Assembly: GCF_000224145.3 (NCBI RefSeq)
Contig: NC_020169.2
Span: 5,033,555-5,097,554 of the forward strand
DNA: 64,000 nucleotides
Direction: 5' to 3'
Source of the DNA: Ciona intestinalis
Taxonomy: Eukaryota; Chordata; Ascidiacea; Phlebobranchia; Cionidae
Under the pieces are notes generated by a model, which saw only the letters and a list, made by a program, of their open reading frames with translations, did not search any database and had not been told where the DNA came from. The translations under genes and the position numbers were made by a program. How positions within the stretch are numbered: position 1 is the first letter of the stretch; the number at the start of each line of letters is the position of its first letter. This document shows, piece by piece, positions 46,307 through 58,500 of the stretch.

Positions 46307-48358
46307 TACCAACAGTAGGTTAGGTTTACTGTCAATTATGAGATTTTTAAGACTTGCTATGCGTGAAGACTTTGTTTCTATCGTGAACTACACAAGCTTG
46401 TGTGAATATTGTAGCATAAACGAAGCTTTAACTGTGTTATATTGTACTGTGCGTCATTACTTTTATTCGTTGTTTTAATCTATCTTTCATACCGTTTAAA
46501 GCATGTCTTTTACTATTATGTTTTCTCTTTTATTAAATGATTAGTTTAAGTTACAATTGATGTTAAAACTGGTTTTTAAAGTTGGCAATATTTTTATGGT
46601 TACAGTATAAGTTCTTTTCCACAAACTATACTGCAGTGTTAAAGATTTTAGTTGCATGTTTTTACAATTTAATTGAGATTTTATTCCTTAATGTTACGAA
46701 TACATTGCCTTTTCCACACTTCCACACAAAAATGTTATACTTGTTTCAAATTAAATGACAACTTTAAATTTTAAATAGTTATTTCTTTTTTTTCTCTATG
46801 ATATGTGTTACTTTATATTACATTCCTATTTTTGTTTGCCTTTTTGCTCTGTGTATTACGGCTCTGTGTTTCAAGATTTTTCGAAAAGAAGCCACTGTTG
46901 TGTAAAGCAGAAGCACCATGCCTAATGCTAGCCAACACAATGCTTGGTAACTATACTTTTTACTGAGAATTTCTGTGTGTTTTAACCTGGGCGTATATTC
47001 TTAACAGTGAAATCTTGTATTTATTGTTTTAAGCATCGTGTATGCGGTATGCCACACTTTGGGTACAGTTACTGTTGGTATGTTTTGCGAAAGAAACCAC
47101 ATTTATTGGATGAGAGATATCAAATGTTTTTACGAATTATTCGGCTTAAACTTAACTTGTAGCAGTGCTTGTGGTTTAAAATGGTAAGTTTTGGTGAAAC
47201 CAGAATAATATTTCTGGTTTAATAAAAGCATAAATTGTGATAATTGATAATCGGCAAAGTGAAAGTGCTTATGTTGGTATAAGCTTCTTTGTAACTCAAC
47301 AACAGCCACACGAACCAAAGAACCAATACACACAATTGGATAAACTTTCAAAAAAAAAAAACAACTTCGGGTGAGTTTTTTAAAACCCAATTACTGAATA
47401 TTAAACATAAAGTGTTGTTGGGTTTAGAAAAACACACTCTATCTATTAAAGCGATGTTCATTTGGGTGTGTTTAGGCTCTGGCTGTTGTTTTGTGCAATC
47501 AGTTACAATGTAACGTGCTCAAAAGCGCTAGTTCAGCAAACACGTACAGTAACTATTTCGTGCGGGGTGGTCATGCCTAACTAAAAAATATAAACCAGAC
47601 TGAGTTTAAAATTTAAGTAGATTCTACTAGCACCAAGCAACAAGAACGCAGCATTGGTCATACAGTTTGTGTTTTACTCCCTCTGTGTTAAAATAAATCA
47701 TCGGTATAGGTTATGTAATATTTCAGTCGCCGTTCAACCAACGTTACGTTTTTACAGTACATGCCAATCAACTAATTTAAATACTGTCCAGAAGCAATTT
47801 GGCGTAACTCTTTAACGCCTGTTGCTTCATAAAGAAGTAATTAGTTAGTTTTACTGCATGTATAATTTATTACACTTCGGACAGTGACTGTCAGGAAGTA
47901 CAGTTAAAGTGCCCAGTACGATTTAAATGTCCCGAATGAATTAATTTAGTTACGCCATTATAGTGGCCAGTTATAAACGCTACTATTGAACACCCAAACA
48001 GGAAAACGCTTACCACTTTCGCAGCATGCTATTAAATTTTGCGCTTCGGTGTTGAATAACTGATCTCTGCCAAAGGGCATATTGTCGTCATCGAATTTAC
48101 CATTTCTATCCACACAACTGGGCCAGAACACGAACTGTCAGTCTGCTGTAGTACATTAGCCAGTCGAATACTGTTGTCTTGAGTCATGTAGGCTATACAT
48201 TATGCTTAGTTAAATAATTAGGCAGTGCGAATTTAACAACTACATTCGTATACCTATAGTATGGTACAGAGATTTATTTTCTAAAATAAGTTTATTTGTA
48301 CATAATAAAGCCACCTTAACTTTCATTCTTTTAATATCAGGTTTTCATACCATTTATC
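46307..48358. other. ENPP-B 3' region and sulfotransferase upstream region
   Basis: About 2 kb without a recognisable exon. The start (to about 46450) is ENPP-B 3'UTR, with counterparts in the copy-A last exon (acttgtgtgaatattgtagc). A good acceptor (ttaatatcag) ends at 48340, 18 bp before the next gene's ATG. Nothing else stands out. Confidence 0.45.
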
Positions 48359-51242
48359 ATGAAATCAATCAAATTGTTTATTGGAATCCTTGTTCTGGCA
48401 GTAGGTGGGTTCTTTACCGTTTATAACTTTGCGAAAAGCTGTGATGATATTCATAACATAGGAAAATTGCAAGGTATGTATGTGTAGTGGGTGGGGAAAA
48501 ATGGGACACCTTTTGATTTTATTTTTTCGTCCCACTTAGTAGTAAACAAAGAACATTCAAAAATTATACAACGGTATCCTCACGACTCCCGTAGACCGTT
48601 GTTTTATGGTTTAAAAGACAATTGGAATATTGGATATTATGTGCTAAAAGTGTGGTATCTTTCCCCACTCTACTATATATATGCTGAGATTGCCGTTGTC
48701 CTAAATGCCGAATTTCGCCTGTTTTCACTAAAACTAGACTACATGTGTAAAGTATTCAGTTATGTTGAGATTAGTCAAATGTTTTACAAGTATGGAAACA
48801 AAATTTAATTTGTCGTTTTATTGCAGCAGTTATGAAGCAGCACCAAGCCATTTCTGTCCAATATCTTTCTAATACATACCGAGTGAATACCAGTGAAACC
48901 ATTAGGGACAAAGGAGATGAGATATTGGCAATAAGCAGCCACAAAAAAGAAGCTGGTCCCATAGTTTCAGTAGAAGGGCCGGTGCAAGAACCAATGATTG
49001 AACACCTGCAATTAAGTCCGGAAGAAATAGCGAATAATGAACATGCTGAGAAAATGCGTGAGCGGGAACAGACGTGGAATGAGCTAATAGCATCACAGAA
49101 TACAACTGTACGTATGCCGTCTGTACTTTAGATTTTTGTTTTGGGTGTGTAGAAGGGTAGTTTATATTTTCATTCTATTGTATCTTCCTGTTTGGTATTA
49201 AACACGGCATATTCACAGAATTATATGACCGTATTCTTACGACTACATACGAGATGTTAATTGTTGCAACAGGATTAGGAAATATGGGAGAATATGTGCT
49301 GACGGCATCCATCTTACCCGGCAGTACCATAAGTAAAATGCAACTTCAAATCCTGGAAAAAAGTTTTGTTTACTCAATGTATTAAGGTAGCTGTACACAG
49401 TATCCGGGAATTCGTCCTTTTTGTCTGTTTTGTCCGGGTTTCGCTGCCGCATGTGGAACTCGGTAATGGGTTGCATACGACTTCGCAAGCGAATCCGCAC
49501 GCCGGATACTGTGTACAGCCACCTTTAGGGTGGGGTACGCCGCCTCGCAACTCCAAAATAACGTTGTTAAATGTTCGAAACACGATCAGGAGTTATGTGA
49601 TTTAGGTGTTAACAGTATATCCCGTCTTACCCCACAACAGTACTATAGACTAAAACACAAATTAACACGCTGTATACTTTCCCGAAGGTAAAACGAAAGC
49701 AACTTCCTCGGTTGATCGGTATTGGGGTCGAAAAATGCGGAACTCATGCTTTTCTTCATTTCCTAGAACCTCACCCTCTTATTAAAGTAATTAAAAAAAT
49801 CGAGGCGCATTTTTTTGACGAAAGGAGCACCGCACCCATATCAGAATACTTGTAAGTACAAATAACACTTACAGTATAGGGAAGGGGTGAAGAAACATGG
49901 GACACCCTTTTCTTCTAACTTCTCGTCCCATTTGGTAGTAACAAAGGACATTCAAAGAATTATAAAACGACATTCTCACGACTCCGTTGTTTGGATATTA
50001 TGTGCTAAAAGTGTCCTGTCTTACCCCACCATACCATATAGATATAGATATAGTAAGTTTAAACATTTGAAAAAAACGTGAGATGTATTGCAATTCAATT
50101 GGTATGATCATTTGCATCGTTTAGATAAACCGGTTATTTACCTCATAAGTAAATGCACATACGTGTCTGTGTTTAAGATTCAATCGTGGTTGTGTTGTGT
50201 TTAATTGTATATGCGCCTCGGGGTTTTTGAGCAGCTTTACCGTTACATTTTTTGCATGTTTACCACGCAGATCTATGATGCCAGAAGTTAGTCCAAATAC
50301 TGCGGTGATGGAGAAGACACCGGCCTACTTTAGTTTCCCCCCATATGGTATACCAAAGCTGATTAAAGCTAATGTACCTCAAGCGAAGATAGTTTTAATT
50401 CTGTGCGAGCCTGCAAAAAGAGTTTACTCTGATTTCGTTCACGAGGTAAAAATACAATTATTTGCTGTTACAGCAGCACTTGCAGTAAAATTCCAAAGGC
50501 ATTTATTTACAGAAGTGGGAACTTCTTATATTTAATATGCATTATGATAGTAATTTAACATTGATAGTTTTAAGAAACTAACGTGTAAAAAAGCCAATTA
50601 CACGCCATGCGTGTCACGCAGAATCGAATGACATTTTCCGTTTTCTATAACCATTTAATGTCATTGTTTACATTTTAGTGGGCGTGGTACAACATATCTC
50701 ATCACTGGTCCGGGATTCACCAATTTCAAACCATACACGATTACCTCAAGAAATACCTACCAAAAGTTACCTCTTCGTTTGTTCCATACAACGAAACAAG
50801 AGCTCCAGGAGATACACTGCGTGTGTTGCAACATCACAGTAGCGATTACATGTCGACTTTACTTACAACCGGATTCTACGCTCTGCATCTGAAACGGTGG
50901 CTGAAATATTACAACGACAGTGATATGATGGTTGTGGATGGTAGCGAGCTTTTTAACGACCCTGGTGGTGTAATGGAGAGAGTACAAGACTTTATCGATA
51001 TTCCTAAAGTCCTCTTTCGCGAGGATTATGTAAGGGATTCAAAAACTGGTTTCTTTTGCTACAAAGAGTGGAATAACAACGGGAGATTAAATTGCCTACC
51101 AAGTAACAAGCAGAGGACACGTTCCAAAACTTCTACCAGCAATCCATTTCCAGAAGAAACCCTTCAGCATCTTAAAGACTTTTACAAGACACATAACGAA
51201 GCGTTGTTTAAGCTACTTGGTCGACGTTTGTGGGAATCGTAG
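48359..51242 (+). CDS. Heparan sulfate glucosamine 3-O-sulfotransferase-like, type II Golgi membrane protein
   Basis: PAPS-dependent sulfotransferase of the HS3ST group, predicted to act in the Golgi on heparan sulfate. Exons 48359-48473, 48827-49107, 49688-49851, 50271-50445 and 50679-51242 join in phase to 432 aa. Residues 4-24 are a signal anchor (IKLFIGILVLAVGGFFTVYNF). Residues 39-132 are a stem. The sulfotransferase fold starts at LIGIGVEKCGTHAFLHFLE (142-160), followed by EAHFFD, whose Glu171 matches the HS3ST catalytic base. Then come MEKTPAYF, the second PAPS region LILCEPAKRVYSDF, VVDGSELFNDP, and TGFFCYKEWNNNGRLNCLPS with the conserved Cys pair. The end HNEALFKLLGRRLWES fits the family. 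Both PAPS motifs deviate from consensus (VRKGGT is VEKCGT; LRDPxxR is LCEPAKR), so activity or substrate may differ. NDST-type enzymes are less likely. Confidence 0.82.
48480..48680. repeat. Family A MITE, sulfotransferase intron 1
   Basis: Left end tagtgggtggggaaaaatgg, right end ccccactctactatata. Inside are cacttagtagtaaacaaaga and ggatattatgtgctaaaa. Begins only 7 bp after the exon 1 donor. Confidence 0.85.
49146..49331. repeat. Family A MITE, diverged copy
   Basis: Keeps ggtattaaacacggcatatt, gaccgtattcttacgactac and aatatgtgctgac in order, with a right end ttacccggcagtaccata. Older than its neighbours. In sulfotransferase intron 2. Confidence 0.65.
49525..49648. repeat. Family A MITE, internally deleted copy
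   Basis: Left end ttagggtggggtacgcc, then a jump to gttgttaaatgttcgaaaca, and a right end cgtcttaccccacaacagta. About 70 bp of the middle is missing. In sulfotransferase intron 2. Confidence 0.65.
49873..50040. repeat. Family A MITE, sulfotransferase intron 3
   Basis: Left end agtatagggaaggggtgaag, inner catttggtagtaacaaagga and ggatattatgtgctaaaagt, right end cttaccccaccataccatat. Confidence 0.8.
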
Positions 51243-51362
51243 ACGACCAACCATATAGCGAAAAAAGCAGCATATAGATATATAGTACTTAAAGTATCGC
51301 GAGGGTCAACTTTACCTGGAATATGAAGTATCTTGCCATGAAAACTTTCAATCATTAGATTA

Positions 51363-51541
51363 TGTATAGTGAGGGTGGGGAAGATGGGACACTTTTTCAT
51401 TCCATTTTCTTGACCCATTTGGTAGTAAACAAAAAACTTTTAAAGAATTATATAAAACCGTGTCCCCATGACACCGTTGGTAATTGTTTAAAACACGATT
51501 AGGATATTATGTGCTAAAAGTGTCCCATCTTACCCCACTTA
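51363..51541. repeat. Family A MITE, downstream of the sulfotransferase
   Basis: Left end gtatagtgagggtggggaag, inner catttggtagtaaacaaaaa, right end gtcccatcttaccccactta. About 120 bp after the stop codon, so probably within the 3'UTR. Confidence 0.85.
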
Positions 51542-51810
51542 TTAAAACTGCGTTACTTCTTGGTTGGAAGAAACATCTGTCAAATATTATTATTGTGAAT
51601 TCCTATTAAAACCTGTTTTAGGGTCTTTTATCGTCTCAATAGGAATTTTAATGCTAGCGGTTAGTTCATCATATCCAAAAAAAAGGTTTTATTATTTAAA
51701 CTAAAAAAAAAATCGTTTAACAGCATCCAGAATTTAGATTATAACCCAGTATTGTCCTTTGCCAACGAGACACGCGCTGTAACCACCATGTTAACGACGC
51801 AAGCATTACG

Positions 51811-51991
51811 TATAGTAGGTTGGGGTAAGATGGTATATGCTTTCTTTGTAGTAAACTTTGTAGAAAATTAAAGAATTATAAAACTCTATCCTCACGACTC
51901 TAAAAGAGCGTTGTTAATAGTTTAAAACAGAATTCGGAAATATGGAAAAATATGTTCTAATGGATTCCCATCCTACCCCGCGGTACTATAT
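51811..51991. repeat. Family A MITE, between sulfotransferase and JHY
   Basis: Left end tatagtaggttggggtaaga, inner aaactttgtagaaaattaaa and tcacgactctaaaagagcgt, right end catcctaccccgcggtacta. Confidence 0.8.
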
Positions 51992-52560
51992 GATTGTAAC
52001 CAGCTTTCCACAGCGATGGGGCGAAATTTGCAACGATATTTTCTCTATGCGTATTCTCTATATAATGAATAACGGACGCTTAACGAAACAGAAAAAATGT
52101 TGACAAACGAATAAAGTACAGCACCATTTGCGAAAAAGTTAAAAGAAAGGAAAATAACCACCGAACAAAACAGCCACAATCGTCTATGTGGAACTGAGTA
52201 CAGTATATAATTAATAGAATATCGAATGTAACCCCCCACAGTACAGCCAGTTAACAGTGATATGAATGTATACTATGGGACATGGTATTGCAACAGTACG
52301 TTCCATCATATATTAACTAAAAATCCAGTTGATCACAGAGTCATAGTGCTTAAATATGTACAAACAAAACTACACATTCAAGCACCTACATGCTATGTGA
52401 AAAGGCAGAATACTTGCCTGTTAACATTGCGCATCACACTGTTACTTGCGACAACACAACTGGAACATTGCTTTAAAAATTCGCCCTTTTAAAAAAAACA
52501 AACTTTTTTCCCCAAAATCATCTTTCTTTTAAAATTTAAAATGTCATTCTTATAGGCTAG

Positions 52561-55500
52561 TTAAGTAACTTTATTGGGAGATATACCCGCCACCATTGCC
52601 TTTTCCCGTTCATGTCTCTCACGCAACGATCGTAATAACTCCCAGTCGACAGCAGACACCTCATCTTCATATGCCCTGCCTTCGTTATGTGTTAATGTTG
52701 GTCGGGTTGATTTTCCACCTACAGGTAACGATCTAGGAGTGTTACTGTCGTTAAAATCCTTCTGCTCGGCAGGGAGTTTAGGACGAGGTACTTGACGGGC
52801 ATAGTTGATCGCCTGTTGGTTGGAAAATGAACGTTTAAAAAAATGATCTTGTAATTTTTTTTGGTGTACCTAAAAATTTTTTTTGGTGTACCTAAAGTTT
52901 TTTTGGGGGGAATCTAAACTTTTATTATATTTTAATGGAGTTATTAAAGACAAATAAAAGTTATTACTTTTATAGAACCTTCACGCAACTGATGGGACCA
53001 CCAAATGGGTTCACATGATAACTGGTGAGCGGGCACAAGGTGTATGAAACAGAACACCAGTGTGCAACAAGAAGATAAAAAAGATCATTGAATGATGCAA
53101 ACACAGACTCCTAACCACACCACTTACCCGTTCACGTTTCTCTCTCATCTCGTTTCGTTTCTTCTCACTCTCATTAGTCATCGTGAACCTTTGTTCCTGT
53201 GGTGATTCCATATCTTGTTTGGAAGGTGTGACATTTGTCTTGTGTTGTTGACGAATAAACTCAGCGTATTTCTTACCACGTTGAACTTTGTCCATCTGTA
53301 AAAGCTCGTTGCATAAAACTGGTATATTCTATTTTATCTGAGTAAAGCCCCACAGCCTGGCACGCAAAAGGTCCTGGGATTTAGGCCAGGATTAACCCGT
53401 TACCCCACAAAAAAACTACCAGTATATGTTTTCTAAACTAATTAGTTTTTCTAAAGTATTTTGAAGTAATTACGTTTTAATTTCTGACATCAGTCTATAT
53501 GGTTTTAGTTTTTAAACCAAAACGTTTAGGACGAAATTTGTTATATAGGCCGACATGTTTGTATTGAAGGTGACCACAAAATCTGTGTTTCTTGCACCCA
53601 ATTACCTTGATTTTTGCCGATAATAGATCAGGACCAAGTCCACCAAGATTTATATCACGTTTAAGGCTCTTGTAATCATTTAAGGTGTATTTCTGTAGGA
53701 ATACGGGATAACATTACTTTTATTTATCTCTTTAAATACTGTAGGAAAGATCAAATTAATTAAATTGACAAAAAGAAATATTTACTTTAATTTTTGCAGA
53801 TCAAAAAAAATATCTCTTATCAATTAAAACAATGAAAAAAATAGAACCCAAATTAGATTAAGCAGCCAAAGTAGTGTTGGTATAAGAAATACAATACAAA
53901 ATAGCTCCACAATATCTTTTAAACACACACCTTATAGGAAGTTGCTTTCTTTTGTTTTTCATGTTGTTTGAGGTAACTACCACTTGCGGCATCACTAGGA
54001 TCAAGTCTTGGTGATTGTTCAACGGCAACACTGCTGTGGTTTGATGTGTTTGCTATTGGTGGCAACACTGGAACATTGTGGTATTCATTTTGCGGATCTG
54101 TAGAAAAAAATATGTTATGGTATTGGCGCAATGGCGAAGTGGTTAGCGTGCCTGCCTTTAAACCAGAGGGTATTGGTTCAAGGCTTGTTGCTGCTACCGT
54201 TTAGGGCGATGTGTCCTTGGGCAAGACACCTAAGGGCAATTGCTCCAACCTAGTGGTCACTAATGGGTTGTCCAAAGAAACATACGCCTACAATGGTAGC
54301 AAGACAAGCCTTGAACCCATTACTTCTGGGTTATAGGCAGGCACGTTAACCAGTTAACAAAGATGGGAAAAACTAATACACACCTGTTGTATAGTTGTCT
54401 ATGTATCTAGAACCATTTGAAGGCGATAGAGAAACAGATCTTCTAACCATACCATGTCTATGTGAAGGGGGGGTGGGAGGTAGGGGGACCGGGTATTTGG
54501 AAAACCTGTTGGAAACACTTTGTATAAATTGCGTTTATTGTAACCTTCAAAATATGTTGGAAACACTGAAAACAAAAATGCTCTGTAAACACTGTTATTT
54601 AGTTTATGTGTTTCTTATTTAGAAAACCTGTGTTGAGAAATTGGGATCCCAGATCTTGGAGTAGAAGGTGAATAAATGCTTGGGTCAAAATTGACCCTTT
54701 TCTTCATTCTTCCATTGCTCCTTGCTTCCGAGGAGTTTGAACCATCCTCTTGATACAGAGAGGAGTCTGGAGGACTTTTCATGAACTGGAAGTCCCCGTT
54801 TACCTTGGTTGGACTCATAGGGATTCCATGGCTTGGTGGAAGAACTTTGTTGTCATGGTAACGGGGCGAGATGGGTTGAAGGCGGTTGAACCTTTGGTGG
54901 TACGCCTGGTGTAGATGGAGAAATATATCAGTTTCATCAAGCAAAACCGAAGTGCATTGAAGCCATTTTTTGTGTAACAGTCTGTATTTTGCCGAATGGC
55001 AGACAAAACTGCTCAAGATTTTATTCAGTTTTAATATCTTACCAAGCACCTTAATTTATTGCATATTTGTACATTTTAAAGCCATTTGTGCAGCTTTGGT
55101 TAAGTTACAAAAGCTTTGATTGAACCCTAAATAACTATTAGATTATATAGGTTTGTGTCACTACATTAATGTTTAAATATATTATGATAAATACCTGTAA
55201 CAGTGGAGACTGTCCAGAAGAATTAAAACCTTCCTGCTGAACCCTGTAGTAAGAATTGCTATCATTAAACCCAGGTTGATTATAGTTGTATTGGCTTGTC
55301 ATTCCATCTGTGCTATATCCCATATGTCCTTGCCATGATCCACTGCCATGGACTTGATATTTGTCTCTTACTGGAGATATATGTTGGTATCTTGCTGCGT
55401 CGTTAGGTTGGGGGTTGTATGAGAATGCAGGGTGGCCACTAAAGTCACTTGCCCCATCATAGGAACTCTGCTTTGAGGGGTTTCTGCGATTTATTCTGTT

Positions 55501-58500
55501 TGGATCAAGCTGAGAGTCTTCGTCATGGGAAATCCTTTGATATCCTGATGAAAATAGAGAATATGTATGAGAATAAATGAATGGATGTAACTTGTTTTAG
55601 GGCAATGATAGTCGTTCGGTGTTCTGTAACAGACCACTGGGTTGGAGAAATTTTCGTTAAATATCTTGCCCAAACACGCATATGCCACATTGGCAGCAGC
55701 AACAAGCCATGAAATTATAACCTCTAGGTGAGGGACTGTTGCCTTAACCATTTTGTGATGGCGCCACTTTAATCCTATTTGTTCCAACATGCATTAATAC
55801 TCACCCTTATGTACTGCCACATCACTTGGGGAAAAGTTTGGTCGTTGCATAAAGTTGCCAACCTCTTGTAAGGAGGGAGATTTATATGGTTTAGTTGGGA
55901 TGGGCCTGCCTTCTTTTGCTGCCTTTAGTCTTTCAGCCTGTTTTAAAAAATCAAATGATGTTTTTTCCCGCTCAGATCATTATCTGTTATTAAATTTCTA
56001 ACCTTAAATGTCCAGCTATCTTCTAATGTTAAGTTGCTTTCATGAGGACTTATTTCTGGAGTTCTCTGTAAAAATAACAATTGTAAAGCCGGTTTTATGC
56101 ACACATTTTTATAGTAATCTGTTGTAATTGTAATCATATATACCATTACTTTTTTCATTTAGTTTATTCTTAACGTGGTATTGCAACTGTAGTTTTGCTA
56201 ATATTTCTTATTTATCTGCTAAGTTAATTATATGACCTTATTTTAATTCAAGAGATAAATAAAACTTATGTTTAGTTTATTAAAAAATTGTTGGTTAAAG
56301 TAGCCTACGCTGTTACCTGTTGTGTAACTCGGTCTGTGTCTTTGCTTCCAACATCATCTTGTTCAGTGTTTTCTTCATACTTTTGCTTATTTCGTTTCGA
56401 ATACATTTCAAGGTAAGAAGCTGAATTGCTTTTCCTTCCCAACCTGTGGAAACATTTAATTGAATATACACACAAAGTAACATACATGGTAACTCGTTAA
56501 CTGGCATGAAGTGTATAAACACCCATGTTACAACTACTGTCCTTTTTGGGCCAAGCAAGTTACATTCAAAGTTCCATCACATACCAACCTTAGTTTATTT
56601 AATTCAACATAATCTCGATTTTTCTTTGGATGGGCTGGTGGGTTGGGTACCAATGGTTGATCTTTAGTAACTCGCTTTGTGACTTTTTCTTGCAAATTAG
56701 AGGTTTGGTTTCGTTTTTGATTAACTGTAAAATGTTATGACTTTAATTGAGCATAAAAGTTCGCAAAGTTATTTAACTTGGCTGAAGCTTGTTAGGCATA
56801 TGAGGCCACATTAGATACTACAAGCACACTTTTTAATTGACACTCCTTCCCACACTTTTTATTCATAACATGTTTTGACAACTGTTATTTTTGCTCATAA
56901 CGCCCTTCTCTTCGTTCTTCAAATACCATGACCTTCGCTATTATTTCCAAAGAGATAAATAAAAAGTATGTATGTATTACTACAGTTTATTACCTTGAAT
57001 ATTTTCTTTGCTTGTTTTCTGTCTTGCAGGAGCTGAACTAACTTGACTTGCAGCTTGGTGATTGTAATGATTTGAATCTAATTCGTAAGTATTTCTTTGG
57101 AAAATAAATTTAGTTTTGTTACCATTTTTGTATGTAAATTGTTTTACTAAGTATTACTGCATGGTTTTAAATTTAAAACCTAAATTTCAAATGACAAAAA
57201 AAACACACTACAAAACAGACAATGAAATTGTATGACAACAGGAAATAAAATAAGCAAGCATTTACTGATGATGTTGAAATTGGTTGTCTTCTTGTGGATT
57301 GTTAACTTGGTATTGTGATGAATAATCTGTATTTTCACTTGGTTGGTAAGTTGTTGCTGATTCTGTAAAAGATTATTGATGTTTTACTTGGCAAATTTAA
57401 TCACTGTGCGTATTTATGCACAAAGTTACTAATCTAGGTGGTAGCTTATAAGCAGGTGAAAGGTTTGTAAAATATAACACATGTGTGAACGTGTTAAAAC
57501 GACTGTTACGGCGCAAGAGTTATAAGTTGCATTTATAAAAAGAAAAGTTTTTATGCGTCAATGTCTGTTTTCAAATAATTGTATTGAAATTTATGTATTA
57601 AAATGTGGCTGCTATATAGATTAAACTTATGTTTGTTTAACCTTAAAACACAATAGTTTACCTAACTCTCGTTGCCTGGCTTCGAGTTGTAACATGCGAC
57701 GAAACTCTTCTTCATATTCAGTGTTAACTTCAACCAGTCGATCAGGATTTGAACTTAAACGAACAAAGGAATCTCTAAAATAAACAATATGATAAGATGG
57801 TTTTAATATTATGCTGCACTTTAGGTAGGTATGATATGCAAATGCAAACATATTACAATAATGTCCAAAATTTTATAATAACTGCCAATTGCTTATTTAA
57901 TATATATATACATATATGAAATAAACTTTATTGTCAAATATCCTGAAATACCAAAACCTATAACTGGATACATTGGCTCATGCTAAGCTAAAACTGAATA
58001 GGATAAAACAACTTGTTGAGATTTTAACTCAAAGACTGCTGGTTTAGACAATAGAATATGATCTCTTCAATTATTCTCGTTATTTTAGGCCACCACATAA
58101 AGGCTTGGTGTGCACATTTATTTTAATGAACTAAGTTTTTGGTTTTTAGTAACAATAAAGTGATTCACACACCTGGTAGGGGAAAGCATGTTATTGTGGA
58201 TTGTAATCGCACCTCCCTGTTGTTGGGGTGTCTCATTTCTTGTGTGTTCACTTGCTTCAATTGGATTTGGAGGCCTGGGATAAACAGTATATTACACTAG
58301 TGTTTCGCAACCACATCAGTGTTTCTTAACCAAGTATTATACAAATGTTTTCCAACAACACGCTCTATTAGTGTTTCCCAACCAATGGGCAGTGTTACCA
58401 CATTTAGCTTTCATGTTTTACTTTTGACACAATAATAAACACAGAATCATATAATAAACATACGACAAACACAAAAATATGTATTTTACAATTTAAATGG

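Larger units (their letters stand above)
51243..52560. other. Convergent 3' region of sulfotransferase and JHY
   Basis: Contains two family A MITEs (listed separately) and no recognisable exon. Both neighbouring genes end here. Confidence 0.5.
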
